From a virus, in the IMG/VR virus record IMGVR_UViG_3300045049_000339, positions 1 to 64,000 of that record: 64,000 nt of DNA. One strand, 5' to 3'. Within the stretch, counting starts at the first letter, position 1. Every line of letters begins with the position of its first letter. Shown here in pieces: positions 47,687-54,349 of this stretch. The position numbers were made by a program, and so were the translations under genes. A model generated the notes under the pieces. The model was not told the DNA's origin. It worked only from the letters and a program-made list of their open reading frames with translations, and made no database searches.

Positions 47687-48149
47687 GTGTGTAGAAGGAT
47701 GTGTCTGCAAGAAACACGTCCAGCGTATTCGTACGAAGCATGCTCTGGACTGCGATTGTTCACGCTGCTACGACACGCGGCACAAGCGCGTTTTCCATCG
47801 ACGAGGAAGCGCGAAAGCTCAGATGTGCATTGAGTGTGGTGTCACCGCTCAGGAATGGGCGCACACCCACGGCTCAGATCCGAACCTGCCGGACAACTAT
47901 CGCCCGATGTGCCGTAAGTGTCATCGGAAATACGACGGCTGGGGCGAGATGATCAGCAAGGCCAAAACGGCTTACTGGGCAACCATCCCGCCAGAAGAAC
48001 GAAATAGAGATCCCGAGACGCGCAGGAAGAACTCGGAAGCGCAGAAGGCCCGCTGGGCTGCAATGTCGCCGGAGCGCCGGAAGTCCGTGATTGAGAATGC
48101 GGCGGAAGGACAGAGGCGACGAAACAGAAGTATGAGGGGAGCGGAATGA
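47679..48149 (+). CDS. HNH-type homing endonuclease with NUMOD3 repeats
   Basis: 156 residues from GTG 47679. CIECGVTAQEWAHTHG and YRPMCRKCHRKYDGW match the protein at 44050, with an extra N-terminal Cys cluster (CVEGCVCKKH, CDCSRC). C-terminal NUMOD3-like repeats (RRKNSEAQKARWAAMSPERR). Together they flank a three-gene recombination cassette. Confidence 0.75.
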   Translation: MPKCVEGCVCKKHVQRIRTKHALDCDCSRCYDTRHKRVFHRRGSAKAQMCIECGVTAQEWAHTHGSDPNLPDNYRPMCRKCHRKYDGWGEMISKAKTAYWATIPPEERNRDPETRRKNSEAQKARWAAMSPERRKSVIENAAEGQRRRNRSMRGAE

Positions 48150-48901
48150 GCACAGAGCACCTTGGCCTATCGGTGATCGTGCACGGACCGGCGAAGAGCG
48201 GGAAGTCGTTCCTCGCCGACACGATGCCCGGCCCGCGTCTGGTTCTGGATGCGGAGATGGGGAGCCGCTTTACCCCCAGTAAGAAAAAAGTCTGGGAACC
48301 GGCAAAGGAGGCTCCCCCGGTCGCGGATGGAACGTGGGACACGTGCATCGTGTACGTCCGTGATTACCGTGCTGTCCTCAAGGCGTACGAGTGGCTTGAC
48401 AGTGGAAAGCATCCGTTCAAGTCCGTTGCCTTGGACTCGATTTCGGAAATTCAGCAGAGGGCTGTAGATGCCCTTGCCGGTATTCAGCAGCCCACACAGC
48501 AGGACTGGGGAACCCTGCTGCGCCAGGTTTCGGACCTGGTGCGCCGGTTCCGTGATCTGACTACAAACCCCACTCGTCCGCTGGACGCCGTGGTGTTCAT
48601 CGCCATGACGCGCCAGGGCCGTGAGGGCGACGCCACCTGGCGCCCGCATGTGCAGGGATCGCTGGCCACGGTTCTGCCTTATTTCACTGATCTGGTCGGC
48701 TACCTGTGTGTGGCGCCGCAGCCGGACGGCACCTCCGTGCGCCGCCTGTTCACCGGCCCCGTGCCCGGCTTCGAGACGGGTGAGCGCGTCGGCGGACGCC
48801 TGGGCGATTTCACGGACAACCCGAACATCACCGAAATGCTGGCCCGCGTACGGGGTTGCAGCGTTGAGGAAGTCACCGGAACGAAGGAGAGCGCGAAGTG
48901 A
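48146..48901 (+). CDS. Sak4-like RecA-fold ATPase
   Basis: 251 residues. VIVHGPAKSGKSFLADTMPG is Walker A; SVALDSISEIQQRAVDAL the Walker B region; VVFIAMTRQGRE a RecA-like strand. This matches the phage Sak4/AAA_24 single-strand annealing ATPases. It overlaps the SSB-like gene, as is usual for Sak4 systems. Confidence 0.85.
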   Translation: MSTEHLGLSVIVHGPAKSGKSFLADTMPGPRLVLDAEMGSRFTPSKKKVWEPAKEAPPVADGTWDTCIVYVRDYRAVLKAYEWLDSGKHPFKSVALDSISEIQQRAVDALAGIQQPTQQDWGTLLRQVSDLVRRFRDLTTNPTRPLDAVVFIAMTRQGREGDATWRPHVQGSLATVLPYFTDLVGYLCVAPQPDGTSVRRLFTGPVPGFETGERVGGRLGDFTDNPNITEMLARVRGCSVEEVTGTKESAK

Positions 48902-49488
48902 CGACCCTGCCCTGGGACGAGATGATCAACAACTCCAAGGACGACGGGAAGCAGCGCGTCCCGGACGGCACCTACGAGTGCATCGTGAAGTCCACGGAGG
49001 TCGGCCAGACGGCCAACGGCTACAAGCGGATCAACACCCGCTTCATCGTGGACGAGGGTCCGTACAAGGGCTCCAGCGTCTTCAACAACTTCATCATCAC
49101 CCCGGACAAGCCCGGCGGCATGGACCTGTTCTTCCGCAACATGGGCGCGCTGGGCCTGACCAAGGACGTCCTGGCGGCCAGCAAGCCGTCGCTGGAGGCC
49201 CTGGCCGAGATGATGAAGGACCGACGCGCGGAGCTGACCGTGGGCACGCGCGTGTTCAACGGTAAGGAGTACGACGACGTCAAGCAGATGAAGCCGCTGG
49301 GCAACCCCGGAGGCGGCTTCTCCTTCGGTGGCGACACGATCCTGCCGCCGGTCGCCGTGAACCGACCGTCCACGCCGGTCCCCTCTGCCCTGCCGCCGGT
49401 CCCGACCGTCACGGACGCCATGCCGACCGTCATGCCGGTGCCCCCGGCGTCGGACGAGAACGGCCTGCCGCCGGAGCCTCCGTTCTGA
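48898..49488 (+). CDS. DUF669/SSB-like single-strand DNA-binding protein
   Basis: 196 residues from GTG. VPDGTYECIVKSTEVGQTAN, YKRINTRFIVDEGPYKGSSV and TVGTRVFNGKEYDDVKQMKP show an OB-fold of the DUF669 type that partners Sak4. The Pro-rich C-terminus ending in PPEPPF resembles the acidic/aromatic tail of SSBs. Probably binds single-stranded DNA. Confidence 0.8.
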   Translation: MTTLPWDEMINNSKDDGKQRVPDGTYECIVKSTEVGQTANGYKRINTRFIVDEGPYKGSSVFNNFIITPDKPGGMDLFFRNMGALGLTKDVLAASKPSLEALAEMMKDRRAELTVGTRVFNGKEYDDVKQMKPLGNPGGGFSFGGDTILPPVAVNRPSTPVPSALPPVPTVTDAMPTVMPVPPASDENGLPPEPPF

Positions 49489-49500
49489 TAGCTTGATGGA

Positions 49501-49543
49501 GCTGGCCCGGTTTCGGCATCGCCGACGGAGTGGCCGGGCCAGC
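49501..49543 (+). terminator. 10-bp hairpin before the tRNA region
   Basis: GCTGGCCCGG (49501-49510) pairs with 49534-49543; a small inner CGG/CCG stem lies in the loop. It ends the recombination operon or shapes the 5' end of tRNA-Pro. Confidence 0.65.
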
Positions 49544-49549
49544 ACCCAC

Positions 49550-49621
49550 GGGACGTAGCTCAGCTTGGTAGAGCTTCCGCTTTGGGAGCGGAAGGCCGCA
49601 CGTTCGAATCGTGTCGTCCCG
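49550..49621 (+). tRNA. tRNA-Pro (UGG)
   Basis: Acceptor GGGACGT/TCGTCCC (one T-T mismatch), D-arm AGCTC...GAGCT, anticodon arm TCCGC-TTTGGGA-GCGGA with anticodon TGG, T-arm with GTTCGAATC, discriminator G. Encoded CCA is absent. Confidence 0.9.
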
Positions 49622-49758
49622 ACGGCCGGTACCTGCGGAAACCCTTACTCCGCCTGGGTGCGGGAGGCCAACTCCGATGATCCGCGTGGCGGCTCTCTCG
49701 GTGCAAGATCCCGCACGCTCGTAGTAGGCGAGCCCGGCATTCTCGGACGGAGTGGATG
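49622..49758 (+). other. structured non-coding segment
   Basis: No gene is supported. Inverted repeats include GTGCGGGA/TCCCGCAC (about 49657-49664 and 49719-49726) and GCTCG-TAGTAGG-CGAGC, a 5-bp stem with a 7-base loop shaped like an anticodon arm. They suggest one or more degenerate or unusual tRNA-like RNAs. Confidence 0.35.
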
Positions 49759-49789
49759 CGTCGGCCGGTTCGAGTCCGGTCATCCCCAG

Positions 49790-49862
49790 GGATGGGGGTC
49801 TGGCTGCGGCCAGCAAATAGGGCGACGGCCCGCGCAGAGGGGTTCGACTCCCCTCCCGTCCA
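49790..49862 (+). ncRNA. tRNA-sized RNA with atypical middle
   Basis: 73 bases. Acceptor GGATGGG/CCCGTCC pairs fully (one wobble), T-arm AGGGG-TTCGACT-CCCCT is perfect, and the end base is A. The middle has hairpins CTGG/CCAG and GGGC/GCCC but no 7-base anticodon loop. Its 5' strand can also pair upstream (CATCC-CCAG-GGATG, next to a perfect T-arm at 49764-49780), giving an alternative permuted fold. Confidence 0.45.
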
Positions 49863-49865
49863 CGG

Positions 49866-49913
49866 TCCCCACGAGTGATACCGGCCGCTGCGTAGGCCGG
49901 AGCCTCGTGGGGG
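49866..49913 (+). other. two-tier hairpin between tRNA genes
   Basis: CCCCACGAG...CTCGTGGGG (9 bp) encloses CCGGCC...GGCCGG (6 bp). It may be a processing or attenuation structure. Confidence 0.6.
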
Positions 49914-49919
49914 CTTCCC

Positions 49920-50002
49920 GCGTCTGTGGTGCAATGGCTGACACGCGCCGCTCAAAACGGCGTCCACGCAGGTGGGTGTGGGTTCGAGTCCCACCAGGCG
50001 CA
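49920..50002 (+). tRNA. tRNA-Leu (CAA)
   Basis: Class II. Acceptor GCGTCTG/CAGGCGC, D-arm TGGTGCAATGGCTGACACG, anticodon arm CGCCG-CTCAAAA-CGGCG (anticodon CAA), long variable arm, T-arm GTGGG-TTCGAGT-CCCAC, A73. Confidence 0.9.
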
Positions 50003-50007
50003 CGGAG

Positions 50008-50036
50008 TTGACACAAGTCCCCGGCAGGGGTAGTGT
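50008..50036 (+). promoter_or_regulatory. promoter with a hairpin in its spacer
   Basis: TTGACA (50008-50013), 17-bp spacer containing CCCC-GGCA-GGGG, TAGTGT (50031-50036). Confidence 0.85.
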
Positions 50037-50099
50037 TCTTCTCGTCAGCCCGCAAGGGCAGCAGGAACAGGAACGCAGTCCCCTAGGAAAGTAGGACCC

Positions 50100-50816
50100 A
50101 TGAGCGAGGGTACGAACAGCGCCACCGAGACCGTGGCGGACAAGCCGGTCGAGATCGACTACGAGGCGTTCGCCGAGGAGTACAAGAAGCGCTCCAAGGT
50201 GCTGGCCGAGGAGCGCGACGAGGCCAACCGTGCCGCCATGAGCGAGTACAGCAAGGTCCAGAGCGCTGCGGACGAGGAGCGCCGGAAGGCCCGCCAGGAG
50301 GCCGACCGGGTCTACAACGCCGCCGTCAACGGGGAGGCCGAGAAGCTCAAGGCGGCGGAGGAGGCGATCGACGCCGCCCACAAGGAGAAGCACAAGGCGC
50401 TCCTGGCGGAGCTGCTGGGCGGTGCCGCCTCCCCGGCGTCGATGGTGATGGCCTGGACCGTGTCCAAGGGCCACTACCGCAACTACCGGTACGACTACAT
50501 CGAGCCGATCGTCGAGTACCTGCGGGCGACCCCCGAGGCGACCCTGGCCGACCTGGTCAAGTTCGGCCGTGTGACGCGCCGCTGGTGCACGGACTACACC
50601 AACTACATCGAGAAGGCCCTGCGCGACGGCGTCAACATCACGGGCGCCTCCGAGCAGGAGATCGCGGCCTTCCGGGCGATCCGTGCCGCTGAGCTGTCCG
50701 AGTCCTACGGGACGCGGCGCTCCAACATCGTCAAGGGCCTCAAGAACCTGCTGGAGGTGACCGGCGTGGGCACCGCGATGCTGGACGCCTTCCCCAAGGA
50801 CTTGATCGAGTCCTGA
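50100..50816 (+). CDS. hypothetical coiled-coil protein
   Basis: 238 residues. A long charged N-terminal coiled coil (YEAFAEEYKKRSKVLAEERD to AAEEAIDAAHKEKHKALLAE) precedes a winged-helix-like region (ATLADLVKFGRVTRRWCTDY) and a helical C-terminus. It may bind nucleic acid in the tRNA region, but no family is recognised. Confidence 0.65.
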   Translation: MSEGTNSATETVADKPVEIDYEAFAEEYKKRSKVLAEERDEANRAAMSEYSKVQSAADEERRKARQEADRVYNAAVNGEAEKLKAAEEAIDAAHKEKHKALLAELLGGAASPASMVMAWTVSKGHYRNYRYDYIEPIVEYLRATPEATLADLVKFGRVTRRWCTDYTNYIEKALRDGVNITGASEQEIAAFRAIRAAELSESYGTRRSNIVKGLKNLLEVTGVGTAMLDAFPKDLIES

Positions 50817-50825
50817 CGCAAGACA

Positions 50826-50855
50826 CCGGACCGGCGTCTGGGGGCGCCGGTCCGG
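50826..50855 (+). terminator. 11-bp hairpin terminator
   Basis: CCGGACCGGCG (50826-50836) pairs with 50845-50855. TATGAT/TACTGT-like sequence follows and may start the tRNA-Met transcript. Confidence 0.7.
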
Positions 50856-50886
50856 CACGCAGTATGATACTGTGGGATCAACACGT

Positions 50887-50960
50887 AGCAGCGTGGAGCA
50901 GCTCGGTAGCTCGCTAGGCTCATAACCTAGAAGTCGCAGGTTCAAATCCTGTCGCTGCCA
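50887..50960 (+). tRNA. tRNA-Met (CAU)
   Basis: D-arm GAGC/GCTC, anticodon arm CTAGG-CTCATAA-CCTAG (CAT), T-arm GCAGG-TTCAAAT-CCTGT. The acceptor is GCAGCG/CGCTGC with an A1-C72 mismatch, a feature of initiator tRNAs. The anticodon stem lacks the GGG/CCC pairs of initiators. Confidence 0.9.
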
Positions 50961-50962
50961 CT

Positions 50963-51039
50963 AAGGTCCCGTACTTGCCGCCAAAGCGAGACGGGACCTT
51001 TGTTTTACCCTTGACACACCATGCACTATCCACTAGGCT
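50963..51039 (+). terminator. intrinsic terminator followed by promoter
   Basis: AAGGTCCCGT (50963-50972) pairs with 50991-51000 and TGTTTT follows. TTGACA (51011-51016) and TAGGCT (51034-51039) at 17 bp form the next promoter. Confidence 0.85.
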
Positions 51040-51070
51040 GGCACATAGGAATAAGGAAAGGATTGCTGCC

Positions 51071-51649
51071 ATGAGCGGGGCAGAGATCGTCTCCCTGGGG
51101 GAGACCCGTCGTAGAAAGAACCCCTTCGCGGGACTGGGCCGTCATCGTCGCACGCCCGAAGCGTGGGCGCAGATGGTGCTCGACAACCAGATCCTGGAGG
51201 CCCGTGCCAGGCGGGCCGAGGAGGCGCTGGAGCGCTCCAACAACCGCATCGAGGAGCTGGACACGGTCATCAGCCTCATGCGTGAGGACATGACCTCCCT
51301 GCGTGCCGAGGTGAAGCAGGTGCGCGCCCTCATGGCCGCCGCGCCGGACCAGGAGAAGGTCACCATCCTGCCGCCTCCCTCGGACCCCGAGGAGACGCAG
51401 CCGATCTCCCAGGCGGAGCTGTTCGCCGACAAGGACCCGATGGCCGCGATGCGGCCGAAGATCCGCGTGGGCACCATCAACGGCCCGGCCACCCCCAGTG
51501 CCCCGTCCGCCGCGACGCAGCTCATCTCCCGGATCACGGCGCCCCCGCCGGACTCGGAGATGGTCAAGCACGTCGCCGTGACGCAGCCGATCCCCCTGTT
51601 CGACTCACCGATGGCGCGCGGCGCGCGGGTGCAGCGCAACACCGCCTGA
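51071..51649 (+). CDS. hypothetical coiled-coil protein
   Basis: 192 residues from ATG 51071. A basic N-terminus and a central coiled coil (RARRAEEALERSNNRIEELD, SLMREDMTSLRAEVKQVRAL) precede a disordered Pro-rich tail with repeated ETQPIS / VTQPIPL motifs. Function unknown. Confidence 0.65.
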   Translation: MSGAEIVSLGETRRRKNPFAGLGRHRRTPEAWAQMVLDNQILEARARRAEEALERSNNRIEELDTVISLMREDMTSLRAEVKQVRALMAAAPDQEKVTILPPPSDPEETQPISQAELFADKDPMAAMRPKIRVGTINGPATPSAPSAATQLISRITAPPPDSEMVKHVAVTQPIPLFDSPMARGARVQRNTA

Positions 51650-51691
51650 CCTGCGCAGATGTGATACCATAGAGGAAGGCAGGTGCGGAAA

Positions 51692-52144
51692 ATGAACGAT
51701 CTGATCAACGCCTACTACTTCGACTTCCAGGGCACTCTCGTTGACGTGCGCGGAATCCGTCACCTCTTGGAGACCACCCCCAAGCGGTACGACTCGTTCC
51801 ACTACGCCACGGCAAGCTGCCCGCCGATCTCGTGGGTGGCGTCCGAGGCCCGCAGGGCGCATGAAGAGGGCTTCGCGGTGCTCCTGGGCACCGGTATGAC
51901 CGAGCGCTTCCGGCCCCTGGTGAACTTCTGGCTGGCCAGCCACGAGGTGCATGTGGACGACCTCCAGATGCGCCCCGACGATGACTTCTGCAAGGACTTC
52001 ATCCTGAAGAACCGCATGCTGAGGCGGTGGCAGAACACTCACCGCTTCGTTCACGCGTACGACGACAACCCGGCCGTGATCGAGCACGTCTGGGCAGCAG
52101 CGAATATCCCGCACACGACCGTGCCGGGATGGGGAGAAGGATAG
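51692..52144 (+). CDS. HAD-fold protein related to PNK 3'-phosphatase
   Basis: 150 residues (GTG 51683 is an alternative start). YYFDFQGTLVDVRGIRHLL corresponds to HAD motif I, LLGTGMTERFRPLVNFWLAS to motif II, and DDLQMRPDDDFCKDFILKNR plus HAYDDNPAVIEHV to motifs III-IV. The order and MR.DDD.KDFILK pattern resemble the phosphatase half of T4-type polynucleotide kinase. The second catalytic Asp (DxD) is Gln here, so activity may be changed or lost. Confidence 0.75.
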   Translation: MNDLINAYYFDFQGTLVDVRGIRHLLETTPKRYDSFHYATASCPPISWVASEARRAHEEGFAVLLGTGMTERFRPLVNFWLASHEVHVDDLQMRPDDDFCKDFILKNRMLRRWQNTHRFVHAYDDNPAVIEHVWAAANIPHTTVPGWGEG

Positions 52145-52146
52145 AT

Positions 52147-52371
52147 ATGACTGACCTGGGCACCGCCGACCGTGACTATGTCTGCGGACCCGACTGCAAG
52201 GCCCTCCGTGCGGTGAAAACCGCCCCGGTGACGGAGGAGAACGAGGAGAGCAAGGCGCCCTGGTGGGAGATGGCTCTGGTCATCATCCTGGGTACCGTCG
52301 TCGTGGCCTTCGCCACGGTCGGTGCTCTGGACGTCGGCATTCGTGCGGCGCTCGACTACTGGCACTTCTGA
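52147..52371 (+). CDS. single-helix membrane protein
   Basis: 74 residues from ATG 52147. CGPDCKALRAV lies on the N-terminal side of one transmembrane helix (WWEMALVIILGTVVVAFATV). Function unknown. Confidence 0.65.
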   Translation: MTDLGTADRDYVCGPDCKALRAVKTAPVTEENEESKAPWWEMALVIILGTVVVAFATVGALDVGIRAALDYWHF

Positions 52372-52388
52372 CGAGGTTGTGCTAGTCT
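52360..52388 (+). promoter_or_regulatory. candidate promoter
   Basis: TGGCAC (52360-52365), 17-bp spacer, TAGTCT (52383-52388). Confidence 0.55.
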
Positions 52389-52423
52389 AGGAACACGAGG
52401 AAAGAGGAAAGGAAGTCGACGCA

Positions 52424-52726
52424 ATGTCGAAGATCACCAACGGCGACGTTGGCAAAGAGGCTGCCGTGCGGGGTATCAGCCTCGAAGGGCACCGGTTCGA
52501 GGGTTACGGCGAAGTCCAGGGCGTGCGCAGCGACATGTTCGGTGACATCGTCGAGGTCAAGGTCAACGGTCAGGTCCAGCACTTCCGGCAGAACAACGTC
52601 GCCAGAGTCCGTGAGGACTCCGCCCCGAGCGGCGTGACCGGCGGCCAGCCCGGCGGGTGTGCGGTCATCCCGATGCTGCTGGTTGCTGCCGGTGCGGTCG
52701 GCGCCAAGTACGGCGTCGGTACGTAG
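52424..52726 (+). CDS. hypothetical protein with C-terminal hydrophobic segment
   Basis: 100 residues (GAGGAAAGGAAG upstream). A beta-rich N-terminal domain (HRFEGYGEVQGVRSDMFGDI, VEVKVNGQVQHFRQNN) is followed by a Gly-rich hydrophobic end (CAVIPMLLVAAGAVGAKYG), perhaps membrane-associated. No family recognised. Confidence 0.6.
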   Translation: MSKITNGDVGKEAAVRGISLEGHRFEGYGEVQGVRSDMFGDIVEVKVNGQVQHFRQNNVARVREDSAPSGVTGGQPGGCAVIPMLLVAAGAVGAKYGVGT

Positions 52727-52738
52727 CTCAACTTGCTG

Positions 52739-52764
52739 GGCTACTCCGCTTCGGTGGAGTAGCC
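52739..52764 (+). terminator. 9-bp hairpin
   Basis: GGCTACTCC (52739-52747) pairs with GGAGTAGCC (52756-52764), just after the gene and before tRNA-Tyr. Confidence 0.7.
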
Positions 52765-52776
52765 TGGCATCTCCGA

Positions 52777-52854
52777 GGCACGGGCGCTGAGACGCAAGGC
52801 GGTCTGTAAAATCGCCGTCGAAAGACTAGCTGGGTTTGATTCCCTGACGTGCCA
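52777..52854 (+). tRNA. tRNA-Tyr (GUA)
   Basis: Acceptor GGCACG/CGTGCC, anticodon arm GCGGT-CTGTAAA-ATCGC (GTA), variable arm CGTCGAAAGACTAGC, T-loop TTTGATT, A73. Position 7-66 and one T-stem pair are mismatched. Confidence 0.85.
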
Positions 52855-52857
52855 CGA

Positions 52858-52930
52858 GTGGTCAGGTACACAGGCACTACTAAGAGGCGTGTCGCTGTCT
52901 GTTTCGGAACGGCATTGATCGCCTGACCAC
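52858..52930 (+). ncRNA. stem-closed 73-base RNA
   Basis: GTGGTCAGG (52858-52866) pairs perfectly with CCTGACCAC (52922-52930). GGTA follows the 5' strand and ATTGATC precedes the 3' strand, resembling the GGGGTA and TTTGATATC elements of the 58.7-59.4 kb RNAs. No tRNA arms are evident. A possible simple member of that family. Confidence 0.4.
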
Positions 52931-53043
52931 CATTGACAACTCCATACCCCTCGACCCCCGTTCTCCCACCGTCGTGCAGGAATCGCTCCCCCCACGACGG
53001 GACGCAACGGCCGCCGCACCGGCCGAAGGTAGAGAACGGGCAC
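52931..53043 (+). other. non-coding segment with hairpin
   Basis: No gene is seen. CCGTCGTG and CACGACGG form an 8-bp stem near 52970-53001. Confidence 0.4.
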
Positions 53044-53138
53044 GGTTCCACCCTTGCTCCTGCGCGGTCCTCGCAGCGCGCAGTGACTTGAGGGAGTCTC
53101 CAGGTGACCTAGCACCGGGATGTAGCAAGGGTGGAACC
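53044..53138 (+). ncRNA. stem-closed 95-base RNA
   Basis: GGTTCCACCCTTGCT (53044-53058) pairs perfectly over 15 bp with 53124-53138. The interior has TGCGCG...CGCGCA and GACT...AGTC hairpins. It ends two bases before tRNA-Lys. Function unknown. Confidence 0.55.
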
Positions 53139-53140
53139 AC

Positions 53141-53213
53141 GGATCTGTAGCTCAGTTGGTAGAGCAGCCGACTTTTAATCGGCGGGTCGCCGGTTCAAGC
53201 CCGGCCGGGTCCA
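53141..53213 (+). tRNA. tRNA-Lys (UUU)
   Basis: Acceptor GGATCTG/CGGGTCC, D-arm GCTC...GAGC, anticodon arm GCCGA-CTTTTAA-TCGGC (TTT), T-arm GCCGG-TTCAAGC-CCGGC, A73. Confidence 0.95.
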
Positions 53214-53269
53214 CGCGCCGGTGCCTCTGGCACCAGGAAGAGCGGTTGCCCACCGTGCGCAAAGGGTAG

Positions 53270-53301
53270 CTCCTTCACCGTCCCCCATGCCGGTGGAGGA
53301 G
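53270..53301 (+). other. 11-bp inter-tRNA hairpin
   Basis: CTCCTTCACCG pairs with CGGTGGAGGAG (one wobble) across a 10-base loop, five bases before tRNA-Phe. Confidence 0.65.
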
Positions 53302-53306
53302 CACAA

Positions 53307-53379
53307 GGGGCCTTAGCTCAGACGGAAGAGCGTGCGCCTGAAAAGCGCGAGGTCGTTGGTTCGACTCCAACAGGTCCCA
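53307..53379 (+). tRNA. tRNA-Phe (GAA)
   Basis: Acceptor GGGGCCT/AGGTCCC, anticodon arm TGCGC-CTGAAAA-GCGCG (GAA), T-arm GTTGG-TTCGACT-CCAAC, A73. Confidence 0.95.
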
Positions 53380-53383
53380 CGGT

Positions 53384-53414
53384 GTTCCCGGTCGTTCCCA
53401 AGGCCGCCGGGAAC
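53384..53414 (+). other. 8-bp inter-tRNA hairpin
   Basis: GTTCCCGG (53384-53391) pairs with CCGGGAAC (53407-53414). Confidence 0.6.
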
Positions 53415-53453
53415 CCCTGCCTTCGACGGAACTCCAGGACCGGAGAAGGTGGA

Positions 53454-53527
53454 CGGCGCGTAGCTCAGCCTGGTAGAGCACTGGTCTGATAAACCAGCGG
53501 TCGATGGTTCAAATCCATCCGCGTCGA
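53454..53527 (+). tRNA. tRNA-Ile (GAU) with G3-U70
   Basis: Acceptor CGGCGCG/CGCGTCG, starting with C1-G72 and carrying a G3-U70 wobble. D-arm GCTC...GAGC, anticodon arm CTGGT-CTGATAA-ACCAG (GAT), T-arm GATGG-TTCAAAT-CCATC, A73. G3-U70 is the main alanine identity element. Confidence 0.9.
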
Positions 53528-53528
53528 C

Positions 53529-53557
53529 TAGACAGACACTCCCAAGTCTGCTACAGT
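53529..53557 (+). promoter_or_regulatory. sigma-70-type promoter
   Basis: TAGACA (53529-53534), 17-bp spacer, TACAGT (53552-53557), two bases after tRNA-Ile. Confidence 0.8.
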
Positions 53558-53583
53558 AAGTAGCAGTTGAGGAAAGAGGAAGC

Positions 53584-54336
53584 ATGAAGCTCCACCAGCT
53601 CATTGCGAAGCAGGGCAAGGTCGCCGCACGCGTGACCAACGCCGCCAGCGTCATCCACAAGGCGTCGCAGAAGCCCGCTCTGTTCACGGGCGTCAGCATC
53701 ACCTACGAGCCGCTGGCCACCAACGAGAACGACGTCTCCGCGCAGAAGCCGCCGGAGGGCAACTCCGTCCAGCTCTACGCGACCAAGGAGCTGGGCAAGC
53801 TCCGCGAGCTGCTCACCGAGTTGTACGACGTCAACGCGACGCGCGACTGGTCGAACATGGTCGCCCGTGGCACCGTCAAGGTCGGTGACAAGGTCATCCT
53901 CTCGGACGTGCCGGTCCCGTTCCTGCTGTTCCTCAAGCTGGAGCTGAACCGCCTCCGCACCGAGTTCTCCGCCATCCCGGTCCTGGACCCCTCCAAGGAC
54001 TGGAAGGTGGACACGGAGAACGGCGGCTACAAGACCGAGACCACCTGGCAGCACAGCACCCGGCGCGTCAAGAAGGTGCTGGAGCGCTCCCCGGCCACGG
54101 ACAAGCACCAGGCCGTGACGGAGGTCTACGAGGAGGAAGTGCCGGTCGCGAGGAAGGAGACCACCAACTTCTCCGGCGCCCTGAGCCGCGTGGACCGCGA
54201 TGCCCTGATCCGCCAGGTCGACCTGCTCTTCGACGCCGTCACCGAGGCGGTCGAGGAGGCCAACACGGTCGAGGTCGTGGACATGTCCGTCGGCAAGCCC
54301 ATCTTCGACTTCCTTCTGGCCCCGCTGACCCGCTAG
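53584..54336 (+). CDS. hypothetical conserved-type phage protein
   Basis: 250 residues (GAGGAAAGAGGA upstream). The N-terminal half (LYATKELGKLRELLTELYDV) and central segment KVGDKVILSDVPVPFLLFLK, LELNRLRTEF are helical. The C-terminal half (VARKETTNFSGALSRVDRDA) is charged, and repeats of TEVYEEEVPVARK type suggest a domain fused to a coiled coil. I do not recognise a function. Confidence 0.65.
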   Translation: MKLHQLIAKQGKVAARVTNAASVIHKASQKPALFTGVSITYEPLATNENDVSAQKPPEGNSVQLYATKELGKLRELLTELYDVNATRDWSNMVARGTVKVGDKVILSDVPVPFLLFLKLELNRLRTEFSAIPVLDPSKDWKVDTENGGYKTETTWQHSTRRVKKVLERSPATDKHQAVTEVYEEEVPVARKETTNFSGALSRVDRDALIRQVDLLFDAVTEAVEEANTVEVVDMSVGKPIFDFLLAPLTR

Positions 54337-54349
54337 GGTCTCAAGAACT

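Noticed and set aside
49560-50945. Minus-strand frame (461 residues) across the tRNA region
   Set aside because: Its peptide contains the familiar artefact sequences made by reading tRNA genes backwards.
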